Shown here one piece after another: positions 8,920 through 18,927 of a stretch of 64,000 bases of DNA. The stretch's first letter is position 1. The number at the start of each line of letters is the position of its first letter. A program made the translations under genes and the position numbers. The stretch comes from Flavobacteriaceae bacterium (GTDB lineage Bacteria > Bacteroidota > Bacteroidia > Flavobacteriales > Flavobacteriaceae): NCBI GenBank assembly GCA_029238125.1, contig JAQWGQ010000005.1, forward strand, positions 1-64,000, in the 5' to 3' direction. The notes under the pieces are model-generated. The model was not told the DNA's origin, made no database searches, and saw only the letters and a program-made list of their open reading frames with translations.

Positions 8920-9690
8920 CTAAAACTTCTCAAAAACCCCCAATCCAAAAAGGGCAAAGTCGTATTTGACTGGGTCTATGGGGTCGAGTGTTCGCAATTG
9001 TTGGTCGAGTTCCCGTAGGGCTTTTTGATCGTTTTGTTTTCGTTTGAGCAATCCCAACTTTCGCGCGATATTCCCAGTGTGTACATCTAGTGGACAGGAT
9101 AATTTGGATGTCGGAATATCCGTCCACAAGCCAAAGTCAACACCGTTATTGTCTTTTCGTACCATCCAACGCAAAAACATATGAATCCGCTTTGCCGATG
9201 AGCCCTTGGCAGGGTTTGCAATATGTTTGCCGGTGCGTTTGGGGTGATCACATTCAAAAAAAAGATTTCGAAAACGACAAATGGCTTCGTCCATAAACGC
9301 TTCATCTACCTTCGGAAGAAATGCCCCATGCAAACCGCCATGGTTTGTATAAAGGTGTTGTAGGGCTTGCATACAATAGCGTAAATCGATGGTGTTAAAA
9401 GTGCGGTGCACAAAGTGATCGATGGCTTCCCAATCCGATTTTGTTGAATTGATGATGTAGTCATGAGGTTGCTCTCCCATGATACGCATCAACTTGGACG
9501 CACTTGTAATGATGCTCTTTCGATTTCCCCAAGCGATGATTGCGGATAAGAAAGCGGCAATTTCGATATCTGCTTTGTTGTGAAAGCGTTTGGGAATTTG
9601 GATGGGATCAGAGGAGATAAAGTCGGGATTGTTGTACTGTTGGGCTTTCTCGTCGAGAAAAACGCGCAATTCATCGGTATTTAGCTCCAT
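8920..9690 (-). CDS. TIGR02757/DUF2400 family protein
   Basis: AFLSAIIAWGNRKSI, FLRWMVRKDNNGVDFGLW..LSCPLDVHTGNIARKLGLL. Confidence 0.85.
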   Translation of the reverse strand: MELNTDELRVFLDEKAQQYNNPDFISSDPIQIPKRFHNKADIEIAAFLSAIIAWGNRKSIITSASKLMRIMGEQPHDYIINSTKSDWEAIDHFVHRTFNTIDLRYCMQALQHLYTNHGGLHGAFLPKVDEAFMDEAICRFRNLFFECDHPKRTGKHIANPAKGSSAKRIHMFLRWMVRKDNNGVDFGLWTDIPTSKLSCPLDVHTGNIARKLGLLKRKQNDQKALRELDQQLRTLDPIDPVKYDFALFGLGVFEKF

Positions 9691-10340
9691 TGCCCATCGA
9701 CAAGTTGGAGACTGCGATCGCCAAGCGCAGCGAGTTCTTTGTTGTGAGTTACCAATACGATGGTTTGATCAAAGTTATCGCGGAGTAACAAGAACAACTT
9801 ATGTAACTGGTCTGCAGTTTTGCTGTCCAGATTCCCACTGGGCTCGTCAGCCAGTAAGAGTTTGGGCTTGTTGATCAAAGCCCTGGCGACAGCCACGCGT
9901 TGCTGCTCACCCCCCGATAGCATAGCGGGTTTGTGATCGGCACGTTGGGCGAGACCCAAAAAGTCTAGCAATTCTAAAGCGTCTTTTTTTGCTTTTTGAA
10001 GTGGTGTTTTGCCAATCATTGCCGGGATACACACGTTTTCAATGGCACTGAACTCAGGGAGAAGTTGATGGGATTGAAACACAAAACCAAGATGCTCATT
10101 CCGAAACTTTGCCAATTCCTTTCCTTGGAGTGCAAATACATCCTGACCGCCAATCTCAAGCTTTCGATCGGTTTCATGATCAGCCACATCCAAAGTTCCC
10201 AAGATGTTGAGGAGAGTTGTCTTTCCAGCTCCAGAAGGGCCAGTAATCGTTACGATTTCTTTGGTTTTTACCTGAAGATCTACCTCATTTAGAACGGCTA
10301 AAGTTCCATAGGATTTGGACAGTTTTTTGGCATTTATCAT
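9681..10340 (-). CDS. lolD: ABC transporter ATP-binding protein, LolD-like
   Basis: Start [12 protein letters not shown] at 10340; Walker [27 protein letters not shown] signature, [11 protein letters not shown]. Confidence 0.85.
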   Translation of the reverse strand: MINAKKLSKSYGTLAVLNEVDLQVKTKEIVTITGPSGAGKTTLLNILGTLDVADHETDRKLEIGGQDVFALQGKELAKFRNEHLGFVFQSHQLLPEFSAIENVCIPAMIGKTPLQKAKKDALELLDFLGLAQRADHKPAMLSGGEQQRVAVARALINKPKLLLADEPSGNLDSKTADQLHKLFLLLRDNFDQTIVLVTHNKELAALGDRSLQLVDGQWS

Positions 10341-10434
10341 CGGGCTAAAAGTACAAATTTGTTCTGGTATTTTTTTCTTCCCATTTGAAAAATCAACTTT
10401 TTTGTTTAAGTTTGTTGCTATATTGTTAAACAAA

Positions 10435-10968
10435 ATGATAGAGTTAGCAACATTAGCGAACGGTTGTTTTTGGTGTACAGAAACCATTTATCGACGTGTT
10501 CGTGGGGTGCTTTCGGTCAGTCCTGGTTATACAGGTGGTGTCGTCAAAAATCCGTCTTACCGAGAGGTTTGCAACGGGTCAACAGGTCATGTCGAGTGTG
10601 TTCAAATTGAGTATGACAATACACAGATTGCCTTTGCAAATCTGTTGAACGTGTTTTTTGATACCCATGACCCTACTACACTCAACAAACAAGGAGCTGA
10701 TGTAGGAACCCAGTATCGCTCTGCGATTTTCTATCACAATGCGCAACAGTTGGCTATTGCACAAGACATCATTGCATCAAAAACAAGTGCCTTTGATGAT
10801 CCGATTGTGACTGAGCTTACTCCTTTTAGCGTTTTTTATAAAGCGGAGGTGGAGCACCATGATTATTACAATCTAAATCCTTCACAACCCTATTGTCGTG
10901 CGGTCATATCGCCAAAAGTTAAAAAATTAATAACAAATCATACACAATTTCTTAAAGTAGAATTATGA
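10435..10968 (+). CDS. msrA: Peptide-methionine (S)-S-oxide reductase
   Basis: [30 protein letters not shown] active site; ORF-track start is extended upstream. Confidence 0.92.
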   Translation: MIELATLANGCFWCTETIYRRVRGVLSVSPGYTGGVVKNPSYREVCNGSTGHVECVQIEYDNTQIAFANLLNVFFDTHDPTTLNKQGADVGTQYRSAIFYHNAQQLAIAQDIIASKTSAFDDPIVTELTPFSVFYKAEVEHHDYYNLNPSQPYCRAVISPKVKKLITNHTQFLKVEL

Positions 10969-11561
10969 CATTTGAATCTATCGACACATATGACAATAGT
11001 ATTACCAACGCGATCAAATCGCATTATAAAGACATTATCCACAACATTGGAGAAAACCAAAATCGCGAGGGCTTACTCGATACCCCAAAACGTGCAGCCA
11101 AAGCGATGCAGTTTCTGACCCAGGGATACGATATGAACCCTGCTGAAATCCTTCGTGGAGCCATGTTTGCCGAGTCTTATAACGAGATGGTGTTGGTCAA
11201 AGACATTGAACTATACAGTTTGTGTGAGCATCATATGCTACCCTTTTTTGGAAAAGCGCATGTCGCTTATATTCCCAATGGTCATATTGTCGGTTTGAGT
11301 AAAATTCCTCGTGTGGTCGATGTGTTTTCACGACGACTTCAGGTTCAAGAACGCCTGACAGATCAAATTCTTGATTGTATCAATAGCACTCTGGAGCCAA
11401 AAGGCGTTGCGGTTGTAATTGAGGCCTCTCATATGTGTATGATGATGCGAGGGGTACAAAAACAAAACTCCTTAACCACAACTTCTGGTTTTCGTGGTAC
11501 GTTTGAGAAAATGGAAACGCGAAATGAGTTTTTGAAATTGATCGATTCCAAATTGTCTTAA
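10965..11561 (+). CDS. folE: GTP cyclohydrolase I
   Basis: [41 protein letters not shown] overlap with msrA. Confidence 0.96.
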   Translation: MTFESIDTYDNSITNAIKSHYKDIIHNIGENQNREGLLDTPKRAAKAMQFLTQGYDMNPAEILRGAMFAESYNEMVLVKDIELYSLCEHHMLPFFGKAHVAYIPNGHIVGLSKIPRVVDVFSRRLQVQERLTDQILDCINSTLEPKGVAVVIEASHMCMMMRGVQKQNSLTTTSGFRGTFEKMETRNEFLKLIDSKLS

Positions 11562-11570
11562 ATCAACAGT

Positions 11571-14003
11571 TCAATAACTGAATTTGATTTTCAAGAGCAC
11601 ACTGCGACCTTGTTCGTCTGCATAATATCGCAATCGGTTGAGATAGTTTCTATATGAACTGTTCAGTAAGTTGTCAACCGAAAGTGAAATCTTGACGTTG
11701 GATGATAAAAACGCATAAGGACCCCATCGTAAGTCAGCTCCAATCAGGTTATATCCAGATGGTGGGGTGCTGATGTCAATCGTTTTGGTGATGTATTGCC
11801 CATCTTCAACGATATCGGTTTCAAAGTTGTAATCTGGATATTGGTTTTGACGGAACACATGTTTTGTGTTGAGTTCAAAAGAAAACCTTTCCCAACGAAC
11901 AGGCGAAACAAGGATGCTGTTGCGAAGACTAAGCGGAGGAATACTGACAAGAGGTCGACCAGTACGTGTATCCTTTGCGGCAATCCAAGAAGTGTTGTTG
12001 TTTAGGGTTACGCCTTTTGCAGGTGTGTAAGACAAATCCATATCAACCCCTTTGAATGTTGCATCTACTGCTCTAAACTCCCAAACTGGAAATGCTCCTC
12101 GAATCGTAAGTTCAACTCCTTCGGGTTCGATCACAATAAAATCATGGCTTAGCGTGAGATACGGGCTGAAATTGAATTGAAGATTACCACTTGTTTTGGA
12201 ATAATCCAAAACCAATTTGTGATTGGTCTCCGTTGTTAAAAATGGATTTCCATATTCGATAGCAGCAAGTGAATGGTGTAATCCATCACTAAACAATTCG
12301 GCAATATCGGGTGCCCGCTGAGACAAACTGTAATTGAGCCCAATATCTTGTGAATTGGAAAGATCATAACGCAAGCCCCCATGTAAGGAGACCGTATTGA
12401 AAAAGAGTCTTCTCCGAATCAACCTTTGGTTAGACAGTGCTTTGGTGACGTATTTCCCCAATCGCTGTTCGTAATTTTCAAGATTCCATCTCGATAGCTT
12501 ATAGTATTTTTGCACCTCATTGTTGCTGTGCTCATAGCGCGCACCAAATCCAACCGTAAATCGATTGGGGTTTACAGCGACTGTCAAAAAGCCACCTGTT
12601 TTAAACTTGATATAGTCGGGGATCAATCGCTTTACGCCCGTATCTGGATTGGTATAATTGTCTTGAACTTGCGTAAAGATCCCCGATTTTAATGTGGCAA
12701 GACCCTGAGTCCATTCATAGTGAGCTTGTGCGTTGTGCGTATTCAAATACAAATCGATAGACGGCTTGTATTTGTTTTCACCCCGACGTACGTCAAACTC
12801 TTTTCGATTGTTTCTTTGCCACCCGTATTGCAGTCCCCATTTGTGATTTGAAGAGGTCGTTTTGAGATACGAAAGGGTAGTGGTCAAGTGATTGTTGGTT
12901 TGCTTTGGCGCATTGATATCGTGACTGAACGGAAGAATCACTCTTGGCGTGTTCAATGAAATGGATTGGTACAGGTCTCGGACACTTCCAACATGTGAGC
13001 TGCGCAAAATCCCAACTTCATTGTTGAAAACACTCGCATAGAGTTTCCATTTGCTATTCGGGCTTTGCTTTCCAACGCTCAGCGAGAGATTGTATTCGTT
13101 TAAGGCGGTATTGGTCAAAACATAATCCGGGGCTACGCTATCCCCATAATTTTTATAGGTGCCTTGGGCTTTGAAATAAACCCCATTTTCAAAAGACCTT
13201 GTCAAAGAACTCAACAGGTTTATTCCTTTATTATTGCTATTCGCTTGCAATATGGTTTTGCCAAAAAGCGAGTCAATGGCCATGGGTGTAGTGGGTTCCA
13301 AGATGACGAGCCCACCAGGGTTGTCTCCAGTATATTGAAGTGTTGAAACCCCTTTTACGACTTGAATGTTGTCAAAAGCATTGACATCAACGTTCGGCGC
13401 ATGGTCTTGACCCCACTGTTGATTTTCCAATACCGTTTGGTCATATACAATCCCTACACGACTGCCAAACATGCCATGGATGATGGGCTTTGCGAGTCCG
13501 CTTCCTGTGGAGAGAGTACTCACCCCGCTAAATTGCGAAATGGCATTTGCCAATCCATCCCCGCTGTACCGCTCTTTTTGGATTTCACTAAGCGCAACCA
13601 CCGTTGCGGTGGGGGAGACTGTGTTTGTCTTTTCTTTTTGTAAAACAACCTCGTCAAGCATCTCGATATGGTGGTCCATATAAAATGTTCGGGTTGTTGA
13701 AGACACAAGATCAATGACCTCAATCCGTTTTTCACAATTTAAATGCGAAATGACAAGGGTAATTTTTCCTGCACAGAGCTTGTTGAACACAAAAAAGCCG
13801 TCCTTCGAACTAACCGCATTTTGATTGATTCCCGTGATTTGAACAACAGCAGCTTCGAGGGGGGCATTATCGAATAAGCTCAAAACCTTTCCTTCAAGGA
13901 CGAGCTTACAGTCTTGAGAATACAAAAAACAAGTAGCCAATAAAAGTATGCTATTGGCTACTGTCTTCAATGGGTTAAAAAAATTGTTTATTAGCATATT
14001 CAA
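11571..14003 (-). CDS. TonB-dependent receptor, putative metal (zinc) type
   Basis: N-terminal carboxypeptidase-like domain, plug HGMFGSRVGIVYDQTVLENQQWGQDHAPNVDVNAFDNIQVVKG, C-terminal beta-barrel; adjacent to His-rich lipoprotein genes. Confidence 0.85.
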   Translation of the reverse strand: MNMLINNFFNPLKTVANSILLLATCFLYSQDCKLVLEGKVLSLFDNAPLEAAVVQITGINQNAVSSKDGFFVFNKLCAGKITLVISHLNCEKRIEVIDLVSSTTRTFYMDHHIEMLDEVVLQKEKTNTVSPTATVVALSEIQKERYSGDGLANAISQFSGVSTLSTGSGLAKPIIHGMFGSRVGIVYDQTVLENQQWGQDHAPNVDVNAFDNIQVVKGVSTLQYTGDNPGGLVILEPTTPMAIDSLFGKTILQANSNNKGINLLSSLTRSFENGVYFKAQGTYKNYGDSVAPDYVLTNTALNEYNLSLSVGKQSPNSKWKLYASVFNNEVGILRSSHVGSVRDLYQSISLNTPRVILPFSHDINAPKQTNNHLTTTLSYLKTTSSNHKWGLQYGWQRNNRKEFDVRRGENKYKPSIDLYLNTHNAQAHYEWTQGLATLKSGIFTQVQDNYTNPDTGVKRLIPDYIKFKTGGFLTVAVNPNRFTVGFGARYEHSNNEVQKYYKLSRWNLENYEQRLGKYVTKALSNQRLIRRRLFFNTVSLHGGLRYDLSNSQDIGLNYSLSQRAPDIAELFSDGLHHSLAAIEYGNPFLTTETNHKLVLDYSKTSGNLQFNFSPYLTLSHDFIVIEPEGVELTIRGAFPVWEFRAVDATFKGVDMDLSYTPAKGVTLNNNTSWIAAKDTRTGRPLVSIPPLSLRNSILVSPVRWERFSFELNTKHVFRQNQYPDYNFETDIVEDGQYITKTIDISTPPSGYNLIGADLRWGPYAFLSSNVKISLSVDNLLNSSYRNYLNRLRYYADEQGRSVLLKIKFSY

Positions 14004-14039
14004 TAGCGATAAGCTACTTTCTGTTAATAGAAATGTGAT

Positions 14040-14657
14040 TTAATCTTCAAGTTCAATATGAACCTCAAATCCAGCCACAGTATCGTCTTCACCACCAAAA
14101 TCATTACGAACCGAACCTTCTTTTGTTTGCGGTTCGTGGATTAAATAGAGTTTGATATCACCAATTTCTTTAGCTGTTGTTGTCCAAGTCGTGTTTAAGT
14201 TGATCCCGAATCCATTGGTATCGATCACATCATCATCAGCAGATGTGATACTCAAGTTATTTAATCCGACGAATTCATAAAAAATGTAGTGTACATCATT
14301 TTCATCAATAATTTCAGGAGTGATATCCTCTCCTTCTTCCTCATGATCCCCGTCGTGGTCATGAGAATCCTCTTCTTCGTTAGTTTGATAAAATTCAGCT
14401 TCAACTGAATAGGTGGAATTTGGCGCTAACTCGATATGGCTTTCGTGTGCATGTTCATCATCATCGGTATGTTCTTCACCATCGTGCTCCAATTCCCACT
14501 TCACTTTAAAAGACGAATTGTCTGCAGTGTTTGTAAAATGAAGAATAACTTTATTGATTTCATGCTCGTGAATTTCTTCAGGATCATCTTTTGTACAAGA
14601 AACCGCCAATAGGATTGAGGCAATAAAAAGCGTTTGTAATTTAATTTGTTTAAACAT
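14040..14657 (-). CDS. His/Asp/Glu-rich lipoprotein (putative metal-binding)
   Basis: MFKQIKLQTLFIASILLAVSCTKDD lipobox; clusters EHDGEEHTDDDEHAHESH and EEDSHDHDGDHEEEGED. Confidence 0.75.
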   Translation of the reverse strand: MFKQIKLQTLFIASILLAVSCTKDDPEEIHEHEINKVILHFTNTADNSSFKVKWELEHDGEEHTDDDEHAHESHIELAPNSTYSVEAEFYQTNEEEDSHDHDGDHEEEGEDITPEIIDENDVHYIFYEFVGLNNLSITSADDDVIDTNGFGINLNTTWTTTAKEIGDIKLYLIHEPQTKEGSVRNDFGGEDDTVAGFEVHIELED

Positions 14658-14727
14658 GATATATATTTTAGATTTTATTAAAAAGGGATGACTTTCCACC
14701 AAGGGAAAGCAGTAAAAACAGAATGGT

Positions 14728-15021
14728 TTATACTGTTGGCGGACCTCTTAAAAATCTAAAATGTAAATCGGAGTTGTTGAAGAAAGGGTTGTATGAGCTG
14801 TACGCAATCAGTGTGGAGTGGCTAAGCAGTTTAACCTCGTGATTTTGAACAAGGAAGTTATTGCTAAATACAAAATCATCAAGGAAACAGGAATCTTCCT
14901 TATGATGAAAATGTACAGCGGTTTCCTCACACTCCTCATGCTCATGATGAGATAGTTCATGCGCATAGACCACCAAAGTTGGCAGAAAAATACTGAGCGT
15001 GAAAATTAGCCGAAAAAGCAT
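14728..15021 (-). CDS. Small His-rich exported protein
   Basis: MLFRLIFTLSIFLPTLVVYAHELSHHEHEECEETAVHFHHKED: signal peptide followed by His-rich stretch. Confidence 0.65.
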   Translation of the reverse strand: MLFRLIFTLSIFLPTLVVYAHELSHHEHEECEETAVHFHHKEDSCFLDDFVFSNNFLVQNHEVKLLSHSTLIAYSSYNPFFNNSDLHFRFLRGPPTV

Positions 15022-15028
15022 TAAGCGA

Positions 15029-15343
15029 TTATTTGTTTTTGTCCAATTTATGGATGGGCACACCTATACGAGACAACATTTTCTTTTCAAAGTTCCAAAA
15101 AAATTGGAATTCTCCAAATAAAAAACCACAAACCACCAAAATCACCTGATAAATTGGGAAGATCATCAGGATACGGATCGGCCAGTAGAGCCATAGATTG
15201 GTATTTTCAGGGGTAAGCCCAAGCCAATGGATGAGGGGTTCGGCAAGCATAGCCGATACACTGCCTGTGATGCCAAAGACAATGAAAATAATCAACAAGT
15301 GGAAGTTGGAGCGAATCCCCCAACGTTGTTTTAATTTTTTCAT
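15029..15343 (-). CDS. Small membrane protein, DUF6787-like
   Basis: 104 aa with two to three TM segments (FHLLIIFIVFGITGSVSAML; IFPIYQVILVVCGFLFGEFQFFWNFEKKML). Confidence 0.65.
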   Translation of the reverse strand: MKKLKQRWGIRSNFHLLIIFIVFGITGSVSAMLAEPLIHWLGLTPENTNLWLYWPIRILMIFPIYQVILVVCGFLFGEFQFFWNFEKKMLSRIGVPIHKLDKNK

Positions 15344-15347
15344 CAGG

Positions 15348-16301
15348 TTACCCTAAAATCGCATGGATTTGTTGTGCGAGTTCTGTGCCGATACGGTCCT
15401 GTGCTTCTTGCGTTGCTGCACCAATATGAGGCGTTAGCGATACGCTCGGATGCATCAATACCTTCATGGCAGGTTTTGGCTCGTTGACAAAGGTGTCCAA
15501 GCCAGCAAAGCTCAACTGACCACTTTCAAGAGCATCAAGCAACGCGACTTCATCGACAACGCCACCACGAGCGGCATTGATAAGTCCAGCGCCTTTTTTC
15601 ATCATACCCAGTTCTTTTTTTCCAATAACAGGCTTGTCCTGCGCAGGAACGTGCAAACTGATAAAATCTGCCTCTTTCAGTACAGACTCAAAACTGTTCA
15701 TCTCAACGGGAACATCAACCTCAGTTCCGTTACCCAATACCACCTTGACCTCTGCCTTGTCCATAAATGGGTCATGCGCAATGACATGCATGCCGACACC
15801 AAGCGCAATCTTAGCAGTTTCTTGTCCAATACGTCCAAAACCAATGACTCCCATGGTCTTGCCACGGAGTTCAGAACCGCCAGCATAATTTTTCTTTAGC
15901 ATCTTAAACTTGGTTTCACCTTCCAAGGGCATTTGACGGTTGGCATCAAATAGATAGCGAACACCACCGTATAGGTGGGCAAAGACCAGTTCTGCTACCG
16001 AAGCAGATGAAGCTGCTGGTGTGTTGATGACATGCAGGCCCTTTTCACGAGCATAGTCCACATCGATATTATCCATACCTACACCACCACGACCAATGAT
16101 TTTTAAACTAGGGCAAGCATCGATCAGGTCTTTTCGAACCGTTGTGGCACTTCGTACCAATAAGACATCAATCTCATTGGTGTTGATGTGATTTTCCAAT
16201 TGTTCCTGAGCGACATTGGTTGTGCTCACTTCATAACCATATTTCTCGAGTTCCTCCACTCCAGATGCTGATATGCCGTCGTTTGCAAGTATTTTTGCCA
16301 T
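15348..16301 (-). CDS. serA: D-3-phosphoglycerate dehydrogenase
   Basis: GRGGVGMDNIDVDYAREKGLHVINTPAASSASVAEL; GVIGFGRIGQETAK; adjacent to serC. Confidence 0.9.
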   Translation of the reverse strand: MAKILANDGISASGVEELEKYGYEVSTTNVAQEQLENHINTNEIDVLLVRSATTVRKDLIDACPSLKIIGRGGVGMDNIDVDYAREKGLHVINTPAASSASVAELVFAHLYGGVRYLFDANRQMPLEGETKFKMLKKNYAGGSELRGKTMGVIGFGRIGQETAKIALGVGMHVIAHDPFMDKAEVKVVLGNGTEVDVPVEMNSFESVLKEADFISLHVPAQDKPVIGKKELGMMKKGAGLINAARGGVVDEVALLDALESGQLSFAGLDTFVNEPKPAMKVLMHPSVSLTPHIGAATQEAQDRIGTELAQQIHAILG

Positions 16302-16310
16302 TGTTTTAAT

Positions 16311-17375
16311 TTATGCTGTTCGTTCCAATTCTTTCATAACATCCACAAGCGTCTGTACTGAAGCGAGTGGGAGTGCGTTGTACATAGAAGCACGATAACC
16401 CCCAACAGATCGGTGTCCATTGATACCGCTAATCAGTGCATCTGCACACATGCTGTCAAACTGTTCTTTTAATTCTGCTTTCTCCAAAGTAAAGGTTGCA
16501 TTCATCGTACTGCGATCGTCAACCGCTGCAAAGCCCTTAAACAATGGATTCCGATCGATCTCGCCATACATCAAGTCTGCTTTGGCGTTGTTTTTCGCTT
16601 CGATTGCTTTTATTCCACCAAGTTTTTGCAACCAATCTAAGGTCAGCATCGAGGTGTAAACCGCAAATACAGGTGGGGTGTTAAACATACTGTCTTTTGA
16701 GGCATGAATGCTGTAGTCTAGCATCGATGGTATTTTATGTGTCACCTTGCCCAAAACATCCTCTTTGACAATGACCAAAGTCGCGCCTGCAGGCCCCATA
16801 TTTTTCTGCGCACCTGCGTAGATGATTCCGAATTTTGAGAAATCAAGTTGACGAGAAAAAATATCGGAACTTGAATCACTAACCAGTACCGCATCGCTTT
16901 CTGGTAGAGTTTTGATTTGTGTCCCAAAAATGGTGTTATTTGTCGTGATGTGAAGGTAGTCCGCATCTGTTGGAACGCTGTATTCTTTCGGGATATAATT
17001 GAAATTGGTATCTGCCGACGAGGCGATCTCAACAACCTCACCCAATAGCTTTGCCTCTTTGATGGCTTTTGTGGACCAAGTTCCTGTATTGAGATAAGCA
17101 CCCTTGTTTTCCAACAAGTTGTATGCTGTGGCAAGGAATTGCATACTGGCACCGCCTTGTAAAAAGAGTGCTTTGTATCCTTTCCCAGTCAAACCAAGCA
17201 AGTCCAAAGCCAAAGCACATGCCTTGTCCATGATCTCAATAAAAGCGGGACTACGGTGAGAAATTTCGATGAGTGATAATCCGGAACCGTCCAACTCTTG
17301 AACGGCATGTGCAGCTTGCTGCATGACCTCATCTGGGAGTATGCACGGACCTGCACTGAAATTGTGTTTTTTCAT
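16311..17375 (-). CDS. serC: Phosphoserine aminotransferase
   Basis: MKKHNFSAGPCILPDEVM..ISHRSPAFIEIMD; AGAQKNMGPAG PLP-lysine motif. Confidence 0.95.
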   Translation of the reverse strand: MKKHNFSAGPCILPDEVMQQAAHAVQELDGSGLSLIEISHRSPAFIEIMDKACALALDLLGLTGKGYKALFLQGGASMQFLATAYNLLENKGAYLNTGTWSTKAIKEAKLLGEVVEIASSADTNFNYIPKEYSVPTDADYLHITTNNTIFGTQIKTLPESDAVLVSDSSSDIFSRQLDFSKFGIIYAGAQKNMGPAGATLVIVKEDVLGKVTHKIPSMLDYSIHASKDSMFNTPPVFAVYTSMLTLDWLQKLGGIKAIEAKNNAKADLMYGEIDRNPLFKGFAAVDDRSTMNATFTLEKAELKEQFDSMCADALISGINGHRSVGGYRASMYNALPLASVQTLVDVMKELERTA

Positions 17376-17443
17376 AGCTGAAAATTCTGTGCAAAGAAAC
17401 AAAATCAGTTTCGCTTCTTTTTACTTTAGCGTTATTTTTTTGT

Positions 17444-18490
17444 TCAATTTTTTAACAACAAATCCATGGTGTCGATATTGTCGGCATAGTCATGGAGTTG
17501 TGGGTACTGTGCTAGCCCAAAGAAAACATGGGTATTCTCTTCATTAGATGATACCACACACTGAATGTCATCTCGATTGGAAGCGATGGCCTGTTCCACT
17601 TCAGTTTGATTGTCGTAGAAGTTATAAAACAAGCAAGCGATCGGTGAAGAAATGCGATCATCTTCTTTGAGAATCAGAAATCCATTATCGAGTAAGGGCT
17701 CTTGATTCATCAAGAAAATGGCTTTGTTGTAATCATAGTTGTTTGCATAGCCGTTGTGATGGATGATGTCCTTGTGTTTGTACAAGGCACCAAATAAGAT
17801 GTCGAAATCATAATCTTTTGGTACCCATATTTTGGAAACACTACGACAGCCCAACCCAAAATAGAGACAAATGTCATCAGCCAATCCAGCGAGTTGATCA
17901 TCGCTTTCATCGCCTGTGAGTACCGCTACACTATTCCTGTTTTTTCGAATGACATGAGGAATATCTTTAAAATAATAAGAGAAATAACGACTGCTGTTGT
18001 TGCTTCCTGTTGCTATAACCTTGTCAATAGACCCGAGCTGATCACTGACAAATTGCACGCGCTCATTGATCTCGGGAAATTTTGATTGGAGGATACTGAT
18101 AAACGCAGGAATTAATACCTTGTCTTTGGAAGACAGCTTGATAACCGCCCGATGCCCGCTGAGCAATACACAAACCACGTCGTGAAATCCAACCAAAGGC
18201 AAATTGCCAGCCAAGACAAGTCCAACGGTTTGATTGCTCCATTTTACAGTAGGGTAGGCCGACAGCCAGCTGCTTATGGTCTCGCGTCGCAAAACCTCAC
18301 CCCAGTTGCGAAAAGCGGAATAGATATTTGTTGGGGTAAACCAGGCATTCTGAATACGAGCCGCCTCTACCGCTTCGTTTAGCGCGCGCGTTACTTTGGA
18401 GTTTAGTTGATTTCGGAGTTGCTCACCCAAGTGATCAAAAGCTTCGATCAAGGAATGAATTTTGTCTTTAGACTTGTCGGAGTTCTTCAT
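17444..18490 (-). CDS. Acyl-CoA reductase (LuxC-like)
   Basis: [74 protein letters not shown]. Confidence 0.85.
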   Translation of the reverse strand: MKNSDKSKDKIHSLIEAFDHLGEQLRNQLNSKVTRALNEAVEAARIQNAWFTPTNIYSAFRNWGEVLRRETISSWLSAYPTVKWSNQTVGLVLAGNLPLVGFHDVVCVLLSGHRAVIKLSSKDKVLIPAFISILQSKFPEINERVQFVSDQLGSIDKVIATGSNNSSRYFSYYFKDIPHVIRKNRNSVAVLTGDESDDQLAGLADDICLYFGLGCRSVSKIWVPKDYDFDILFGALYKHKDIIHHNGYANNYDYNKAIFLMNQEPLLDNGFLILKEDDRISSPIACLFYNFYDNQTEVEQAIASNRDDIQCVVSSNEENTHVFFGLAQYPQLHDYADNIDTMDLLLKN

Positions 18491-18496
18491 AGCACG

Positions 18497-18512
18497 TACT
18501 TTTGCAAAGCTA
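18497..18512. promoter_or_regulatory. Abutting divergent -7 elements: TACTTTTG (+, 18497-18504) and TAGCTTTG (-, 18505-18512)
   Basis: Both exact TAnnTTTG. The + element has TTG at 18474-18476 (20-bp spacer) and precedes ferredoxin ATG 18524; the - element precedes the acyl-CoA reductase start at 18490. Confidence 0.55.
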
Positions 18513-18523
18513 AACAATTTAGA

Positions 18524-18877
18524 ATGGCAATTATCATCACAGACGAATGTATCAACTGCGGAGCATGCGAGCCCGAATGTCCAAACACAGCCATATTTGA
18601 AGGTGCTTTCGATTGGACATATGCAGAGGGAACGAGTCTGTCAGGAGATGTGGTATTACCCAATGGAAAAGCAGTAAATGCTGATGAAGCACAAGAACCT
18701 GTTTCAGATGAGGTATATTTTATCGCTCCCGATAAATGTACAGAGTGTAAGGGTTTTCATGATGAGCCACAATGTGCTGCCGTTTGTCCTGTAGATTGTT
18801 GTGTGCCCGATGAAGATCACGAAGAGACGGAAGAAGTACTGTTGGGCAAACAACGTTTTATGCACCCAGAAGAATAA
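18524..18877 (+). CDS. 4Fe-4S dicluster ferredoxin
   Basis: [27 protein letters not shown]...[24 protein letters not shown]. Confidence 0.93.
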   Translation: MAIIITDECINCGACEPECPNTAIFEGAFDWTYAEGTSLSGDVVLPNGKAVNADEAQEPVSDEVYFIAPDKCTECKGFHDEPQCAAVCPVDCCVPDEDHEETEEVLLGKQRFMHPEE

Positions 18878-18878
18878 A

Positions 18879-18909
18879 AAAAAAGTTGTGATAAAATCAC
18901 AACTTTTTT
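18879..18909. terminator. Bidirectional intrinsic terminator
   Basis: AAAAAGTTGTGAT-AAA-ATCACAACTTTTTT inverted repeat with flanking A and T tracts between convergent genes. Confidence 0.85.
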
Positions 18910-18927
18910 AAATCGATTAAAGTTTTT

